NCBI GenBank assembly: GCA_025267735.1
Contig: CM046303.1
Coordinates: forward strand, 31,534,380-31,598,379
Source: Mactra quadrangularis
Taxonomy: Eukaryota; Mollusca; Bivalvia; Venerida; Mactridae
DNA length: 64,000 bases
Direction: 5' to 3'
This document shows positions 46,856 through 60,432 of the stretch, one piece after another. Every line of letters begins with the position of its first letter. The first letter of the stretch is position 1. Position numbers and translations under genes: made by a program. The notes beneath the pieces were generated by a model. It saw only the letters and a list, made by a program, of their open reading frames with translations, had not been told where the DNA came from and searched no databases.

Positions 46856-46989
46856 CTCCTATTATAGCTAACCAAACATCTAATGGTTGAACAAAACATG
46901 CTATAGATAATATTATATAAAATGTTCCTTTTCTCCAATCTCTCAACCATAATATACAATCCCAGCATGTCTTTACTCTAGAATCAATA
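46856..46989 (-). CDS. TMEM72: TMEM72 exon 4 (loop and TM3)
   Basis: The acceptor is atatcttcag|T, with the donor AGGAG|gtaggt. The protein starts IDSRVKTCWDCILWLRDWRK, an amphipathic loop rich in Trp and Cys. It continues GTFYIILSIACFVQPLDVWL and then AIIG. The LSxACFxxPxxVW pattern matches the third helix of TMEM72. The open frame continues past the donor into the intron; those residues are not coding. The exon ends in phase 1. Confidence 0.86.
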
Positions 46990-47082
46990 CTGAAGATATA
47001 TCAAAGAAAAAATCATATAGACATATTATTACATCAAATAATGGATTAATTGTTAGATAACAAATAGATGAAGTTATATAAT

Positions 47083-47507
47083 TAGGGCTGTGGATCATTG
47101 AGCAAGTGTGTAGCGATTCACGAATTGAACCCATGAATTACTTGTTTATAGAGAAGCATACAGGAATTCATGTAATAACAAAAATAAGTGAAGAATTACA
47201 GAAGCTTTTACTATATAGAAAACCACATACTTCAAACATTTCTATTAACTGACGTTTATGGGCATTTTCAGTGATAACATTTTGTTTAGATGTGTATCAA
47301 ACAAATTTTTTACACAAGATAATTCAGTCCCTACATAAATTAAAGTTTTCATAAGTAGTGTGACTCGTTTTCAGTGGTAATTAAGCTGAAAATGTTCTTT
47401 CAAAAATAGATCGCGATCCGACAATTTCGGACATAATGAATATTTGTACTTGATTTTCTGGTCGGGATCGCGAATATACTAGTACTCGGATACTCGCCGC
47501 AGCCCTA
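47083..47507. mobile_element. hAT-type MITE with perfect 8-bp duplication
   Basis: It begins TAGGGCTGTGGATCATTGAG and ends with the inverse of TAGGGCTGCGGCGAGTATCC. Flanking repeats TATATAAT lie at 47075-47082 and 47508-47515. The interior has ATCGCGATCC and GGATCGCGA blocks as in other hAT MITEs. It has no coding capacity. Confidence 0.92.
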
Positions 47508-48829
47508 TATATAATTGTACTGAAAGCAGAGATGACCCAGACTCATACAATTACAGGCAGAAATCATCTAATGGGAATAATAGTTAATACATAATGTATG
47601 CTATTCAAAAACTGATATGCTACATTGAATATGACAGGCATTGCCTTTACCCACTACCTGGAAGTCCAGCATAGGATGTCACATGTTCTGGCGATAGTAA
47701 TTTTACTGAGGACTACAAGCAACCTCTGAACGACTTAGCCCAAAACCGAGAACAATTGAAAATTGACATGGGCCAGTGAAAATTTCTGATTTCATTGTCG
47801 GAGGAATACATGACATAATAAATTGAGCTAGTCCTGTCAAAAACTTAAGGCAATGACTGTGACTAGAATTATTATTTAAAGAAGGTTCCCTAATAAAACA
47901 TAGATTGTATTGAGTCCCTACATCATGGAGAAATCTATATAAAAAACAAATATACACTGACACAGCAGGTACTTCTATAACTCATGTATACAATCAACCT
48001 GATTTATTACAATAAAAAGATCAAAGAATACCAAACCTAGAGTAGATCAATATTAATGTTTATATATTTAATATAATACCAAAATGAAAGAGTATATATC
48101 ATCATATAGACTTGAATAAATGACAAACATTTTGTATGACATTTTAAGATTATAAAATTAGGATTCACAAAAGTTCTAACTTATTTGTAGTAAATGTATT
48201 ATAGTTTATATGTTTGAGCATATTGTAAGCATACAAAAAAAGTCAACACAACCTATACTTTCAAATTTTAAGCAGGGTAAGTAAGCCCTATATATACAGC
48301 CACAGTACATGGACCATGAGCAGACAGTATGATTTTTTCCTCAAATGGGGCTGATTTTCAGCCTTTTTGTAATGGAAACATATGATAAAAATTTACTAAA
48401 ATATAACCAAACTTTCACAATTGACAAGATTTTTATAGAAGTTTTGAAGTGTACCAATAGATGCTCACAGTCTGTCTGTTTTCAGATTGTATCAAGAATA
48501 GAATGCTTTTTTAAGTAATTTTTCATTAAATCAAAATTTTGTATGCATGCAACAGACTCTCAAACTTTTTTCAAACTTTTGGAATACTATCATGCTAAAT
48601 TTCGCAATTTGAATGGCAGGTGTCGTGAGGTAGTAAAAAGTCTAAAAAGGTGAATAAGATATATTTTTTTCGCCACAATTCTAGTAATTCATGTTATTGA
48701 TCTTTAGAACTATACAGCCAATAAGAAAAGTAGACATCAACAGTCAGTGCAGCACTAGCACTAATTAATAACATTTTATAGTAACGAGCAAAACTTACAC
48801 TAGCCAAATCATATTACAAAAGACATATA

Positions 48830-49014
48830 CAGTAAAACTCGGATATAAAATACTCGGTTATAACATACACTCGGTTACAACATACCATTTTTTCTGGCCC
48901 GTCTTTCATCCTGATATATAATATACTTAGTATGCTATATGGATATAACAGACCTCAGTTATAACATACCTTTTTTCTATGGCCCAGCGAGTATGTTATA
49001 TCCGAGTTTTACTA
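48830..49014. mobile_element. pogo-like MITE with TA duplication
   Basis: CAGTAAAACTCGGATATAA at the left pairs with TTATATCCGAGTTTTACTA at the right; only the outermost CAG has become TAG. TA flanks both ends (48828-48829, 49015-49016). GGTTATAACATAC motifs repeat inside. At 185 bp it is a very short copy. Confidence 0.88.
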
Positions 49015-49680
49015 TAGTTTTCACTAGACTGAATCAGTTTTTGCTAGTCCTAAGTTTCAGGCTAGTGGGTTAAGGTGATTATTGCATCAATAATGACATT
49101 ACTGTCTACATTGTAATACCACTTTCTGTACTCATATTATTACAAGGAGAGTTGGGAGAGATATATTTGTAAACATAGTTTGTATGTATACATGACTATT
49201 ATACATAACATCAACAAAACATACAATACTGGTATATTTACCTTGAGGAAAACATTAAAAATTACATACACTCACTGATATTCTCACTAAATACCTAGAT
49301 AACTGAGTTTATATTGTTATAGTATGTATAGGTCATTGACATTGTAATCCAATGTAAATTGATAAATAAAGTTACGAGAGAATGAATATTACAGGAATGA
49401 AATTTTTTAATATGCACAAACAAGAAATAAGGCCAAGGTATGATGTAGCTAGTGTGTTTGCCCTGTTGGGTTAAATGGAACATCAACAAAATGTTATACT
49501 CGACACAATGTTTTATGTGCTGATATAATGTAGCTGAGAAGAAAGTAAATATTTTAAATACAGCATGTGATTCTCATTAACCCAGTACATAATCTAGGAC
49601 ACAGTACAATTATGTAAACATGATGTCCTTAAACACGGAGAAATAGAAAATAGCATTTCATGTGCATTCAATAATTAAGG

Positions 49681-49982
49681 AACCCAGGTTGGTAGGGCAG
49701 TTGGTAGGGCAGTTGGTAGCACACCGGGATTTGGAACCTCGTGTCCCGAAGGGGGTACGGGTTCGAATCCCACCCACGGAGGATATACCCTTCCATGAAA
49801 ATTTGACAATAATGTCAATTTTCCTCCATTAATAAGACAACATGAGAAATTTCTGGCCTTGTGGAAGGGTAGGTGAGAACTGGTTATAGAGAAGGGTCCT
49901 TGAAATCTAAGTTAGGTGTGCTGGACGCTGTAAAATGACCTACATTGTGTTGACACGACGTTAAATCCACAATAAACACAAA
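49681..49982 (+). repeat. tRNA-derived SINE (family B), copy 2
   Basis: The head contains a duplicated GGTAGGGCAGTT and the B box GGTTCGAATCC. The body matches 24790-25080 closely (TGGCCTTGTGGAAGGGTAGG, GTGTTGACACGACGTTAAAT). It lies antisense to TMEM72 in intron 3. No clear flanking duplication was found. Confidence 0.9.
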
Positions 49983-50635
49983 TGGTGCATCCAGACAGTA
50001 CCAGATATTGTCAGAGATAAAATAGTGACTCAGTTAAAATGGTATGCTGTACTTTTATATAGATGCAGAAAAATATCATTTTATGCACTTTCTATCTTAA
50101 TGATGAAAAATAGTGACTCAGTCAGACTGGAATTCTGTAGTCATAATTCACAACACAAGTGACTGGTTATTAAGAGACAAAATAGCAGGAGTGTATTATA
50201 CTGAAGTCGGAGCTTTATAACATTATCTTCTGCTTCACTGATTTAAGACTAGTAGAACTTGTACACTTTATCAAATCATATTGATTTAGATCTTTAGTTT
50301 ACTAACACACACAGGGCTTGCATTGTACATTCTTAAATCTTTTTAAAATGTTGACCTAGTGCAGTGAAATAAGAGTATAACCAACATGACAACTATAATG
50401 TTATATCATATCCTTTGTAACAGAAATAACGAGAGACTAGTCATACCTTTAAGAAAATTTAAAATTATTTAAACACCCAATATCATGTGAATATGATCAT
50501 AGATCTTTTATTCATAGGTCAACCACCTTGAAATAAACTCACTTACTTCATAAGATGTTCATCAAGGGATCATGATCACAAGTGATATATTGTTTATATG
50601 TACTAAGTAAACTTTACAGTATAAGTAACAGATAT

Positions 50636-51039
50636 TAGGGCTGTAACGATATGCCGGTAATATTGCAATATGCAGCTGCGGCAATAAGTACCGCGGTACA
50701 ATTCTAATGTACCAGTATTTGGCGATATTTTTTATTTAATTGGAAAATTCTTCCCGAAATAAAAGTAGCAAAACGTCAGTTTTTCCATTGTTCATTCCGT
50801 CTTACCATTAGGTACAAGAATTTAACCGATTGGGGCAAGTCCTAGTCCTAAATGACAGTATATACTTAAAGAGGCTAGATTCTATCAGTAGCTGCATGTA
50901 AGATTTACAATGTTTCTGTTAAATACAGCGGAAGCACAACCAATCAAAAGCCCACAATATATCGTGGTAAGTATTGCAATACAGATCCAGCATACTGCAG
51001 TATATTGCAATACGCTTCATGTGTATCGTGACAGCTCTA
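50636..51039. mobile_element. hAT-type MITE, same family as 33987
   Basis: The ends are TAGGGCTGTAACGATATGCC and the inverse of TAGAGCTGTCACGATACAC. Flanks are ACAGATAT (50628-50635) and ACAGACAT (51040-51047), an 8-bp duplication with one mutation. It shares GTACCAGTATTTGG and GATATTTTTTATTT with 33987-34866 but is half its length. Confidence 0.9.
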
Positions 51040-54000
51040 ACAGACATTAACACTTAATATGATCTTTCAAACAGCCTTTACTGTAGATAGGTTTGTAGAC
51101 CTACAGCCTCGAAATAAACTTACTCTCTTACTCCATAAAATGCTTATCAAGGGTACCAAGTTATACCATTACTAAACATTGACATTCAAGTCACAAGTGA
51201 TATATTGTGTTATTATACAAGGAGAACTTGATAGTATAAGAAACAAATTTAATACAATTTTATTACATGATGAATGACAAAAAAAATAAAAATTGTTCTT
51301 ACAAATACAATAATTCAAATATCATGTTCTAAAACAGTCCATGCATATAATAAGATACATAAAAATTCATGCCTCAAAACATTAGGAGATAAATTTAAAA
51401 AACATGAATATATACATGTATATCATTAGAATATCATCATATTTAACGTCATTACTAGACTAGATTGGTATAAACTACTATCAGATTAAAACATAATGTT
51501 TAAAGTTAAAGCCTGATTCCATATACATGATCAGCTGACTTTACAATGTTGTTCAGTAACCCTGATCGTTAAAATCACCTTCACCCAGATGATCACTCAC
51601 AGTACCTATTTACACTTGGGTGGAGTGGAACAACTGAAGGTAAATCTAGCTCATGGAAATTAGCAATGTTCCTAGTGGGGTCTGAACCTGTGAAACTCTT
51701 GACCCGTAAGCACTCAGTCTGCTACTGGACCATGTAGTAGAGCCATGATCTAAATATGCACACACTTTTAAGCACAATAACTCTGCAAATTAACAGTCTG
51801 AACAGGGTTTTCAGTGACGCAGAATTCCTGCGTCCCAGACGCAAAATTCGATTCCAGGACCCATAATATAACTTAGCCTGGGTCCCCTGGGAAGCACAAA
51901 TCTTACAAACTGAAAATCTTGGTGATTTTTATTTTTGATCACTAAAATTCAAGGTCAATATGTCAAGTCATCTATATAAAGACATCAAACACCTAGATTT
52001 AACAAACAATGTACTATGATCCATGGACCATAAATTGACACCCTAGCATGGTATAATTTTACTATTCTTATTTTTAATAATCAAGCAAATATGAAGCAGT
52101 CATTTCCTTTAGTTTTCTGAATCTTTGTCCCAATTTATTATGTTATTTAGTAAAAGGGACAGTACAACTCAGCACAATATTTGAAATAAGTTATTTCACA
52201 CCCTTGAATCACTTTACAAGTCCTGAGCTTCGGGGCAGTGGGTTAAAGAATGACAGTGAAGGAGGGTATACTTTTTTTTTGGAGGGGGGGGGAGGGGGTT
52301 AACCACAGTGTCAACACAAATTATTGTCATTTAAGAGCCATCATTCAGCTAAACTAACCTAGCACTCATTCCTGAACCCTAGTTTATAACCAGTAATCAG
52401 ATACCCTTACACACGGCTGGAAAATATCTACATTTATCTTATTAGTGAAGGAAAATGAATATATATGTCAAATTTTTATGAAAGGACATAACATGTCATG
52501 GTAAGACTCACATCAGCAACTCCTTTGGGACATTGAAATCTTGTGCCTGGCCTACTGCGCCAAAGACTCAGGTTAAATACAATACTTGATCACTCAGTAT
52601 GATACTCATATAAAGACTTATAAGTTGTTTTGACACCATATATTGAAACTAGATACATTTTTCACATATAGAAAATAATGTACCCAGTGGTGTCAGTTCA
52701 AAATATCTACAAGTATGTAGAGACTGTTAACCAGGTTTTTAGCAAGACTGTGAAACAGGCGAAGCTATAAGCGGCATTTCTGAACTGCGATATTGAGTAG
52801 TGGTCCATTTTTCCGCATGCCAGCAAATAGTTCAATATAAAAAACTCGATACATAACTGCCTTTATCTTGCATTCACACATATTTCATAAAATTCATTGC
52901 GACATCAAATCTCTTCAATTTTGTGAACAATTAAACTATGTTAGAAAAGTAATAACTCGACTGGTTACCGCGGATGTATACATGTACATCGATTTCATTC
53001 ATGAAAAATTATGAATGAAAATATTTTACTCGTCCCCGTATCAAGCACTATAGTCACGTGATTAACAATTCAATAAACCTGGAAAGACTCGATCAAACGC
53101 TTTACTTTGAATTTGTAAGAACGGTTAAATTTCACAATAATATAAACAGTGGAGTAAATGTTTTATTTCTGTGTAAAAAAATAAACAAATATTCAATGAC
53201 ACATATGCTAGTTGTGAAGTAGTCTATTCGCCGTGCAAATTCGAATATTTCATAAGTTCATTACTACTGTTCTTCGCAGTGAAACTTCGAATATTCGTAA
53301 CATTGAAATGTAATATTGTAACGAGCTCACCCCAGACAACTGTGGACGCGTGTATAGATCTACGCACGATGTATCGTCTAGATCTATACCGCCGGAGTCG
53401 ATCTACGTCAGTGGAGGTTTCTTCGAGGTGAACTGGTTGGTATCGGGGTTGAGAGGCCTGTCGAGTGGTTCTCTTACACCTGTGGTTAAATTGGTAGCGT
53501 GAACGATTGAAGTTCAATCGATGCTCTCGTCAACATTGTCTGCGTACCAGGTACACAATGGTGAACACAAAGACAACTCGTTGGTAAAGTTTCAACTCGA
53601 ACGTTTTATTTTACGTTGAAAGTATTCTATCTACCAATGACTAAAATAACTTAGAATTCCTATTTAACAATAAAATGCAGATATATCCATGACTATATTA
53701 TATAATACTTTGATTTGGCCCCTAAACAATCTTTTAGACGAAAACATAGTTCCTTTAGACTGTACAGCGTAGGAATAAATTCCCAGAGTTAGATGTAAAC
53801 ATGACAGGAACGCTGACATTTAGACAAAATGTGCTCGTAACAAAATGGATCAAAACTTGCGTTAAAACTGGATTTAAACATTAACATTCAGCAAAAGTGT
53901 ACGGAATTAACTAATTCACATCTAGGATTAGGATTTAACATCGAAGGATACAAATTTACTGGAATGTAGAGGATCCAAATATGCGAACGTCGCGAAAACT

Positions 54001-57000
54001 GGTTACGAAACATACTGGATAAACAAACATTGATTTGAGCTCAGAATCCTAGTTCATAACCTACATATATGTGCTAATGTGTTCTGTGTGTTGCCCAGAA
54101 CACTAGTCATTGTGTGCTTTATGGCTAGAGACATGCATCATGCTCACTAAACAGGAAACATGGAACGCAGAAAATGTAAACATGAATTACAAGGTAACTT
54201 CTGATTTAAACTGTAGTTATTATGTGTAATATACCCCGGCCCGTTTCAATATTAGCTGGGGAGGGGGGGGGGTATTGCATTTACCGGTACGTAGTAATTC
54301 ACCCGAACTAGAAATACCAGTATTAGAATTTTCAAAAATGTTTTACTGTGTATTCACAACGTATCAAAACCGTCCAAAGTTTATTTATAGAAGACAAGAC
54401 TTAGCATGCCCTGATAATATGTAAGACCATTGAGTCTATTTTTAGAATTCCAGGAATTAGCACGCTTTGTTTACGTTTTAAGCCGTGCCGAGTCTATTTA
54501 GAGAATATCAAGATTTGCGTGACACGTGAATGATACCTAATATTTAGACCTTTTTTGATTCATTTTATGGAACTTTCTGGGCTGATGAAAGTACACTGAA
54601 AAAACAGGTGTTGTCCAGGATTTGTTCGGACTACGAACATAAAACAGCATTATTATGGTAGACTCTAGAACTGTTCCTGTCTATTTGACATATAGGGACT
54701 AGCCCCAATCTTTGAGCAAACCGAAATATTCCTATATAAATAAGAAGGGTGTTAAGCTAACAGCTATGTTTATGAGGGGCATGACTTAAACCTGTCTCAG
54801 TGGATACTAGTTACGCCTCTCGGCTGATTGGATACAGATAATCTTGTCCCGTATAAATACATTTGCCCGTTAGTAGGTAAGATATGTTTGCATTTTTTCA
54901 ACAAAAAGGAGTTTTAAAAAAGAAAACACATTCTATTATTAGCTGTGCATATTTTCTGGGTTTTTTTGCAACTTCATTGACACTGGTTATACTTCATGCA
55001 ATAATAATGTTATTTTCTGGTAATACACGCAGATAACCCGACAAAAAATGTGCTAAAGAGTTCAAATGTGCATCCCTATTTTGACTGTCCGATGTCCACT
55101 TTTTCATCGTGTGACCTCAAATGCATTGTTCTGATTGGCTTACAACAACCGGTGTCAACACGAAAATCCTCAAATCTTGATAATTGTACTTATCACTGCC
55201 GACGCAGCTATAATAATAACCATAACATTTACCCTAAAGCCCTGTTTGATTAGAGGGACAAGAAAATATAAATGCAAAGTATTAAATACCGCCGGGTAGT
55301 GGTAACATTTTGAGTACATACATCAAGAGAGAAAACAAAGATAGATAAAGCAAAGAGTACACAATTATGTATTCTAAGGTATAATACAGAATATGCGAGT
55401 ATTCCATGATTAAATGGCAGGTTATAGATCAACATGCACAATATCTAAAAGTTCAGCATGCAGACACAGTATCAAAACTTACTAAAGACAAGTACAAATA
55501 ATTTTACATCATGCATTTTGTGCTTCGTTTACGATAAACCCGATCCAAAATTCCTAGCTGGAGTAATCGCTTATAAATTGCTATCGCTTATAAATATGCA
55601 GCAAATCTGTTCACAAAGACGTGCGTGAAATATATCAGTACGTGTGGTTTATAGCATGAACCTCAATTTAGGAGAGCATCTATTTTGCAATGTATTAAGA
55701 AATAAATTAATGAAAATAATGCACTTAAAGTGCCCATCAATGGCAGAATTTTTATTGCAGTACTATAAAATTAAAAATTATTACAATTTAATTAGCTCTG
55801 TCAGCATTTGTAAATAAAAAAGGAGGACGCAAGTAAAAGAAATCATGAACTGCTTCTACCATCAGATTCTGACGACTCCAATGTGTAAATAAGTGATCTT
55901 ATTTTAAGTTCATGATATATTGGGGGCTACTGTCCCCGAACACCCGCTTTTTCATGGTCATCGTCAATACCGACATGTTGAAGACACAGGGATTCATAAC
56001 GATAACCATTTATACCTATATCCATGGCTGCCCTAATTGTGGCATTTACCCATTAAATAAAACCCTCTTTTGGCTTCAAAGTTTGCATTGCATGTCTATG
56101 GAAAGTATGTTATGAATTTTAAAAAAATTCAGAATTCTTGGATTTGCGGAGGTTAAAATCTATGCTAGTTAAAATCACGAACAAAATTTGAGTAAATTCC
56201 ATCCGATAGTTATTTAGATATTTCATTGGGTCCAGCTTTAAGGCAAAATACCTATAAAATGAAAACATTTTGTATTTTTAATGTGTATTTCACAATTCAT
56301 ATTGTTTCATTTCAATTGATGATATTGTTCTCCACCTCATGCTGTTGGGTTGTCCTTTTTTTAAAAAATGTACATACTGCAGGCTGATCCAACAATTGTT
56401 ATCAACTTCATTTATGATAATTTCTACAGCATACCTTAAAAGTAACTCATATTAGCAAAACAGTTCTGTTCTGTTTATGATAGCTATGAAAGTAAGATTA
56501 CTAAAACAAGAATTATTTGAAATTTCTTTTTCCATTTTTGAATCATCTAGCTTGTGAATTATGATTTTAATTTTTTCTTCACGTGTTCAACATGATTTTG
56601 ATATTTTACTTGAAGTACAATATTTTGTTATTATAGACAGGATGTATGAAATCATTGTGTTGACATTACTGAAAATCATTATTTCTATTGAATGAGGAAA
56701 TAAGACTTCTCACAGCTCTTCATCAACTAGTAATTATACAAGTCCATTGATCAGTGAGTTATAAGAAAATGTATGCCAATCTTTCTTAAAAAGCTCTTAA
56801 TCATCAGATTTGATTTATACCTAAATTAATGACTTATTATAAGTGAGACGAAACTAAAGCTTGAACTATTGATGGTTGTTTGAGCCTTCAACACAGTCTT
56901 GCTTCAGTGCTTTTCAGCACTTTGATTTGTATAGTATAGGAAACATAATAAATACAGAATGCGGTGAAATAGTACAGGAAGATAAACTCTGATGTAGACA

Positions 57001-57911
57001 CAATCATACTGTAGCAGCTTGCATTTTATGGTTACATTCTTTGTCGGGAAATGTTTCCTCCCACATGACCCAATATCTGAATGTGATTGAATGTTTGTTT
57101 ATATTTTTGTAGCTTTCTGTATTTAAATGTTGGTAAGTGTGTTTAATCTCATGTTAACCTATTTAATATGGACAGTTTTACAACACATTTAAAGTAAGGA
57201 TAACAACATTTTACTATTAACTACATAAAGCATAGAAATAGACAAGAAGTCTGAAGTTTTTAACTTTACATGATAAGGCTTATATCCAAAGGTGAGTCGC
57301 ATGGTTCCAAACCAAAGACACTATGAAAAAATTATATATTGGGTCTTTGATTACAAGCTTGTGGTTTCTTTCGATCAAAACCTTGTATCAAAAAGCTACA
57401 TATGAAAGAAAAGCTCTTTAATAGCTACACACAGCAATCCAGACAGAATATGTAGTAATTATGATTCAAAATTAAGTATGGTCATTGGATCATCTAATTT
57501 GATAATAGACAAGAAATGTAATGTGGAAACCACATTAAAACTGGATTTTCATCAAGATCTGACCATAAATGACAGATATATCCAACATATTAAACACAAA
57601 AATTACAAAGGGTATTATCTATAATAAAGCCAGGTAGAGTTGCGGTTACTTTCTAATTCTGTTCATCACATAAAATGTTATCAATGTATAAAGTTTCATA
57701 AAGATCTGACAATACATGGCAAAAATATATGGTAAAGAAGAAACTTTAACACAATTGTTAACGACACAGGAAGCCCGTCTGACCTTCCGCCCACCAAATA
57801 ATTAAATACATCAAATATTTTTAGAGTGTTACATTCTCATCTAGATGATTCAGTAATTTTAAAACACTGGAGTTGAGAGAGTCTAAGACAGAACAATAAA
57901 TAAATACTTAC

Positions 57912-57983
57912 CTAAAACATAAATCTACACAAAATGTTATGGCAAACACAGACTCAAGAAATGTGGTGAGAAAAGCAAGAGCT
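57912..57983 (-). CDS. TMEM72: TMEM72 exon 3 (TM2)
   Basis: The acceptor is atttcag|AG and the donor is TTTTAG|gtaag. With the two bases carried over it reads LALAFLTTFLESVFAITFCV and then DLCFR/S. A single Glu sits inside an otherwise hydrophobic helix, at a position where vertebrate TMEM72 also has an acidic residue (from memory). The exon is 72 nt and leaves in phase 2. A second AG two bases inside the exon would break the frame. Confidence 0.84.
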
Positions 57984-59691
57984 CTGAAATAGAAGATAAA
58001 ACTAATTGTTTAATACATACTTTAAAACAGTACAACAGTTAGTTGAGGTAATACCCAGGCTGACTCACACACTGTTTACATACTTTGGCCTTTTGAACTT
58101 TTTCTCCAAAATAGTGAGGTCAATCAATAAAACTCATTGTTTTAATCAAAAACTATCCACTAATTATTTTTTATAATTTACACAGTCAAAAAAGGAAATG
58201 TACCACGAATGAAGCAAAATTAACATATACTCTATGTCAAAACCCAGGGCTCGACATAAATGTATAATTTAACCCACTAGTCCAACATACAATTGAAAGA
58301 AGACTAACCACTAGTAAATAAAGAGGGTCCTGGGATGAGGACTATTTTAAGCACTGACCAATCAAAATATATCATGAAACAAAATGCAACATTACAAGAC
58401 CACCAAATGCCTAATAAAACACACAGACCCATGCCCTAATTTATCATATTATATAATCAATGCATTCTGTCATTTACTAACTCACGGAGTTGACAAACAT
58501 TCTATAATGGTAAACCTAGTCATTGGAAGATTTCCACAATATGTACAAGATTTCAGTATTAACACCAATGGATGACTAACTAACCAGAGTCATTATGAAT
58601 CATGTTTTCATACCCAGACAGAGATGTCTGGCAATCACTGAATCAGTATGTTCTACCTGCCAATAAACTAGTGATGAATTTTATCTAAAAATCTTATACA
58701 AACAAAGAGAAATTATTACAAAGTAAAATAATGAACTGTCTTCAATTCATGATAAGGGCATACAAATAACATGTAGTTAATTGAAATTTAGACAAATAGA
58801 AGTTCCAATTAAAATCACATTAAATTAACTAATGACTAGAAATCAGAGGCAAAACAATTCGGTAGTGTGGAAAGTTTCAATTAGTTATTGTCTGCCAGCC
58901 TGTGCCAGGTAACTATTATAGTAGGTAAACTGTTCTAATGTTACACCAACATCTACTCTCCATCTTCCTTGAGTTTAATATTTTCTAAAGCCATTCTCCT
59001 GCCTACCTTAATATCAAGAAAGCAGTAACTGTTGTCAAGGGACAATATCACGGAATAGCTAGTTAAAATTGATCGAGGACAAAAATACAACTTTTTATCA
59101 AATTGAAAAGGAGTGTATTTAACGTCTCAGGTCAATTCGCACAAACTGTGTTGTATTTTAATAATACTTATTAAGTGAAAGTTAACTTATCATAATCCTG
59201 AGACAAAAATTTCAACAGCTTTTACATTGGAAAACACTCCCTTCTCAGACCCTCCCCCCCCCTTAAAAACGGAACTTCAGGGCCAATTGGATCCTGAAAA
59301 CTTTCAATCATGTTAATGACATTCAAAGTAGTACTTAGTACTCACGCAAAGTATACCCAGTGAACTAAGACCAGTTCAATTTATCAATTTGGTATGTTCG
59401 GTTCATAAATATACATGTATGGAATGATGTCATAACTTCCTTTATATATATACAGATCAATCCAGACATGAATTTCTAATGGTACATTGTAATTTAATCC
59501 ATTTTATGTAAAAACTAAAATCAATATACATGTACATGTATATTACTTTAGGTTCAAATTTATGGTCTTTCATGTGGTATGACACACTCTTTCAAATATC
59601 AAGTATAAGCAATTAAACTAGGCAGTGTATTGAAAATGTGGGTGGATTTACATGAAACTCAAACAATGATAAAATCAGATTAAATACTTAC
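57984..59691 (-). other. TMEM72 intron 2, no clear features
   Basis: An AT-rich intron of 1.7 kb with a poly-C run near 59252 and a possible family-A SINE scrap (CTAAAGCCATTCTCCTGCCT) near 58984. Nothing else was seen. Confidence 0.5.
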
Positions 59692-59752
59692 AAAATATAA
59701 AATCCTAGGTAATGCCCATAAAATGACGTCTCTACTCCCACACCCCATAATG
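59692..59752 (-). CDS. TMEM72: TMEM72 exon 2 (end of TM1, start of TM2)
   Basis: The acceptor is tatttcag|CA, with the donor ATTTT|gtaag. The first two bases complete Ala30. The exon reads LWGVGVETSFYGHYLGFYI. The GVGVET block matches the family's GVGTET, which is the most recognisable signature of TMEM72. At 61 nt it is too short to appear as an open frame of its own. It ends in phase 2. Confidence 0.85.
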
Positions 59753-59950
59753 CTGAAATATACAAAAACAATAGTAAAATACCAAGTATTATTTATACTA
59801 AATAGACTATAGTATTAAATATTATATCATGCCATGTATATAAAAGTGATTGACATGTCAAGATTACTACCAATAATACAGAGTATCTTTTTTACTAGGA
59901 GTAGAACACCTCATAAATAAAATGCCTTAAAATTATCCTGCAGTCATTAA

Positions 59951-60432
59951 CCCTTCACTGGTTGCGACATGTGCGAAAAGTAGCCATTTTTTCATCATTA
60001 CACACAAGGGCTATTTCAAGTCGCTCTAATTTCATTACTAATTATCATACAGATATGCAACTTGGCCAAGTTATTACCTAGGTGAATGTCTTTCAGAAAA
60101 ACCAAGTTGAGCCCGATCCCCATTACCATGGCAATGCTGGGGCGGAGCAAAAACTGCAAAAAATGCAATTTTCGCTCTTTTTCCACCCCACATTTGCACT
60201 TCAAACAGTAATATTTTCCAAAATTGAGGTCTAAAGTGCCAGGCCTTTTCAGATACTGAAAACATGTTTTCTTATCAGCATTTGGCGCGCAAAAAAAGCT
60301 CAATTTTTTTGGACAACTATTCTTAAGTGAAATTCACTTATTCCAGTTAAAAAACACCATTTTCAAGGCTGTAGCAGCCATTTTGGAGGGGGGGTCTAGA
60401 CACGTAAAAATGCAGGATTGAGTGGTTAAGGG
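59951..60432. mobile_element. piggyBac-like MITE with TTAA duplication
   Basis: TTAA flanks both ends (59947-59950, 60433-60436). The ends are CCCTTCACTGGTTGCGACAT and the inverse of CCCTTAACCACTCAATCCTG. A CCCTT start plus TTAA duplication is the piggyBac signature. The minus-strand frames of 95, 63 and 64 codons in it are internal to the repeat. It lies in TMEM72 intron 1. Confidence 0.82.

Larger units (their letters stand above)
46990..57911 (-). other. TMEM72 intron 3 (10.9 kb)
   Basis: It holds hAT elements (47083, 50636), a pogo-like MITE (48830) and a SINE (49681), and poly-G tracts near 52286 and 54260. The stretch 47516-48829 has nothing clear. From 51048 to 57911 the only oddity is the GC-richer segment at about 53220-53600. 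The short frames here lack domains. Confidence 0.7.

Noticed and set aside
53224..53517. 97-codon minus-strand frame, Arg-rich
   Set aside because: No domain recognised and no codon or splice support. The segment looks more like a repeat or structured non-coding DNA.
60016..60303. 95-codon minus-strand frame
   Set aside because: It sits inside the TTAA-flanked piggyBac-like MITE and has no transposase motifs.
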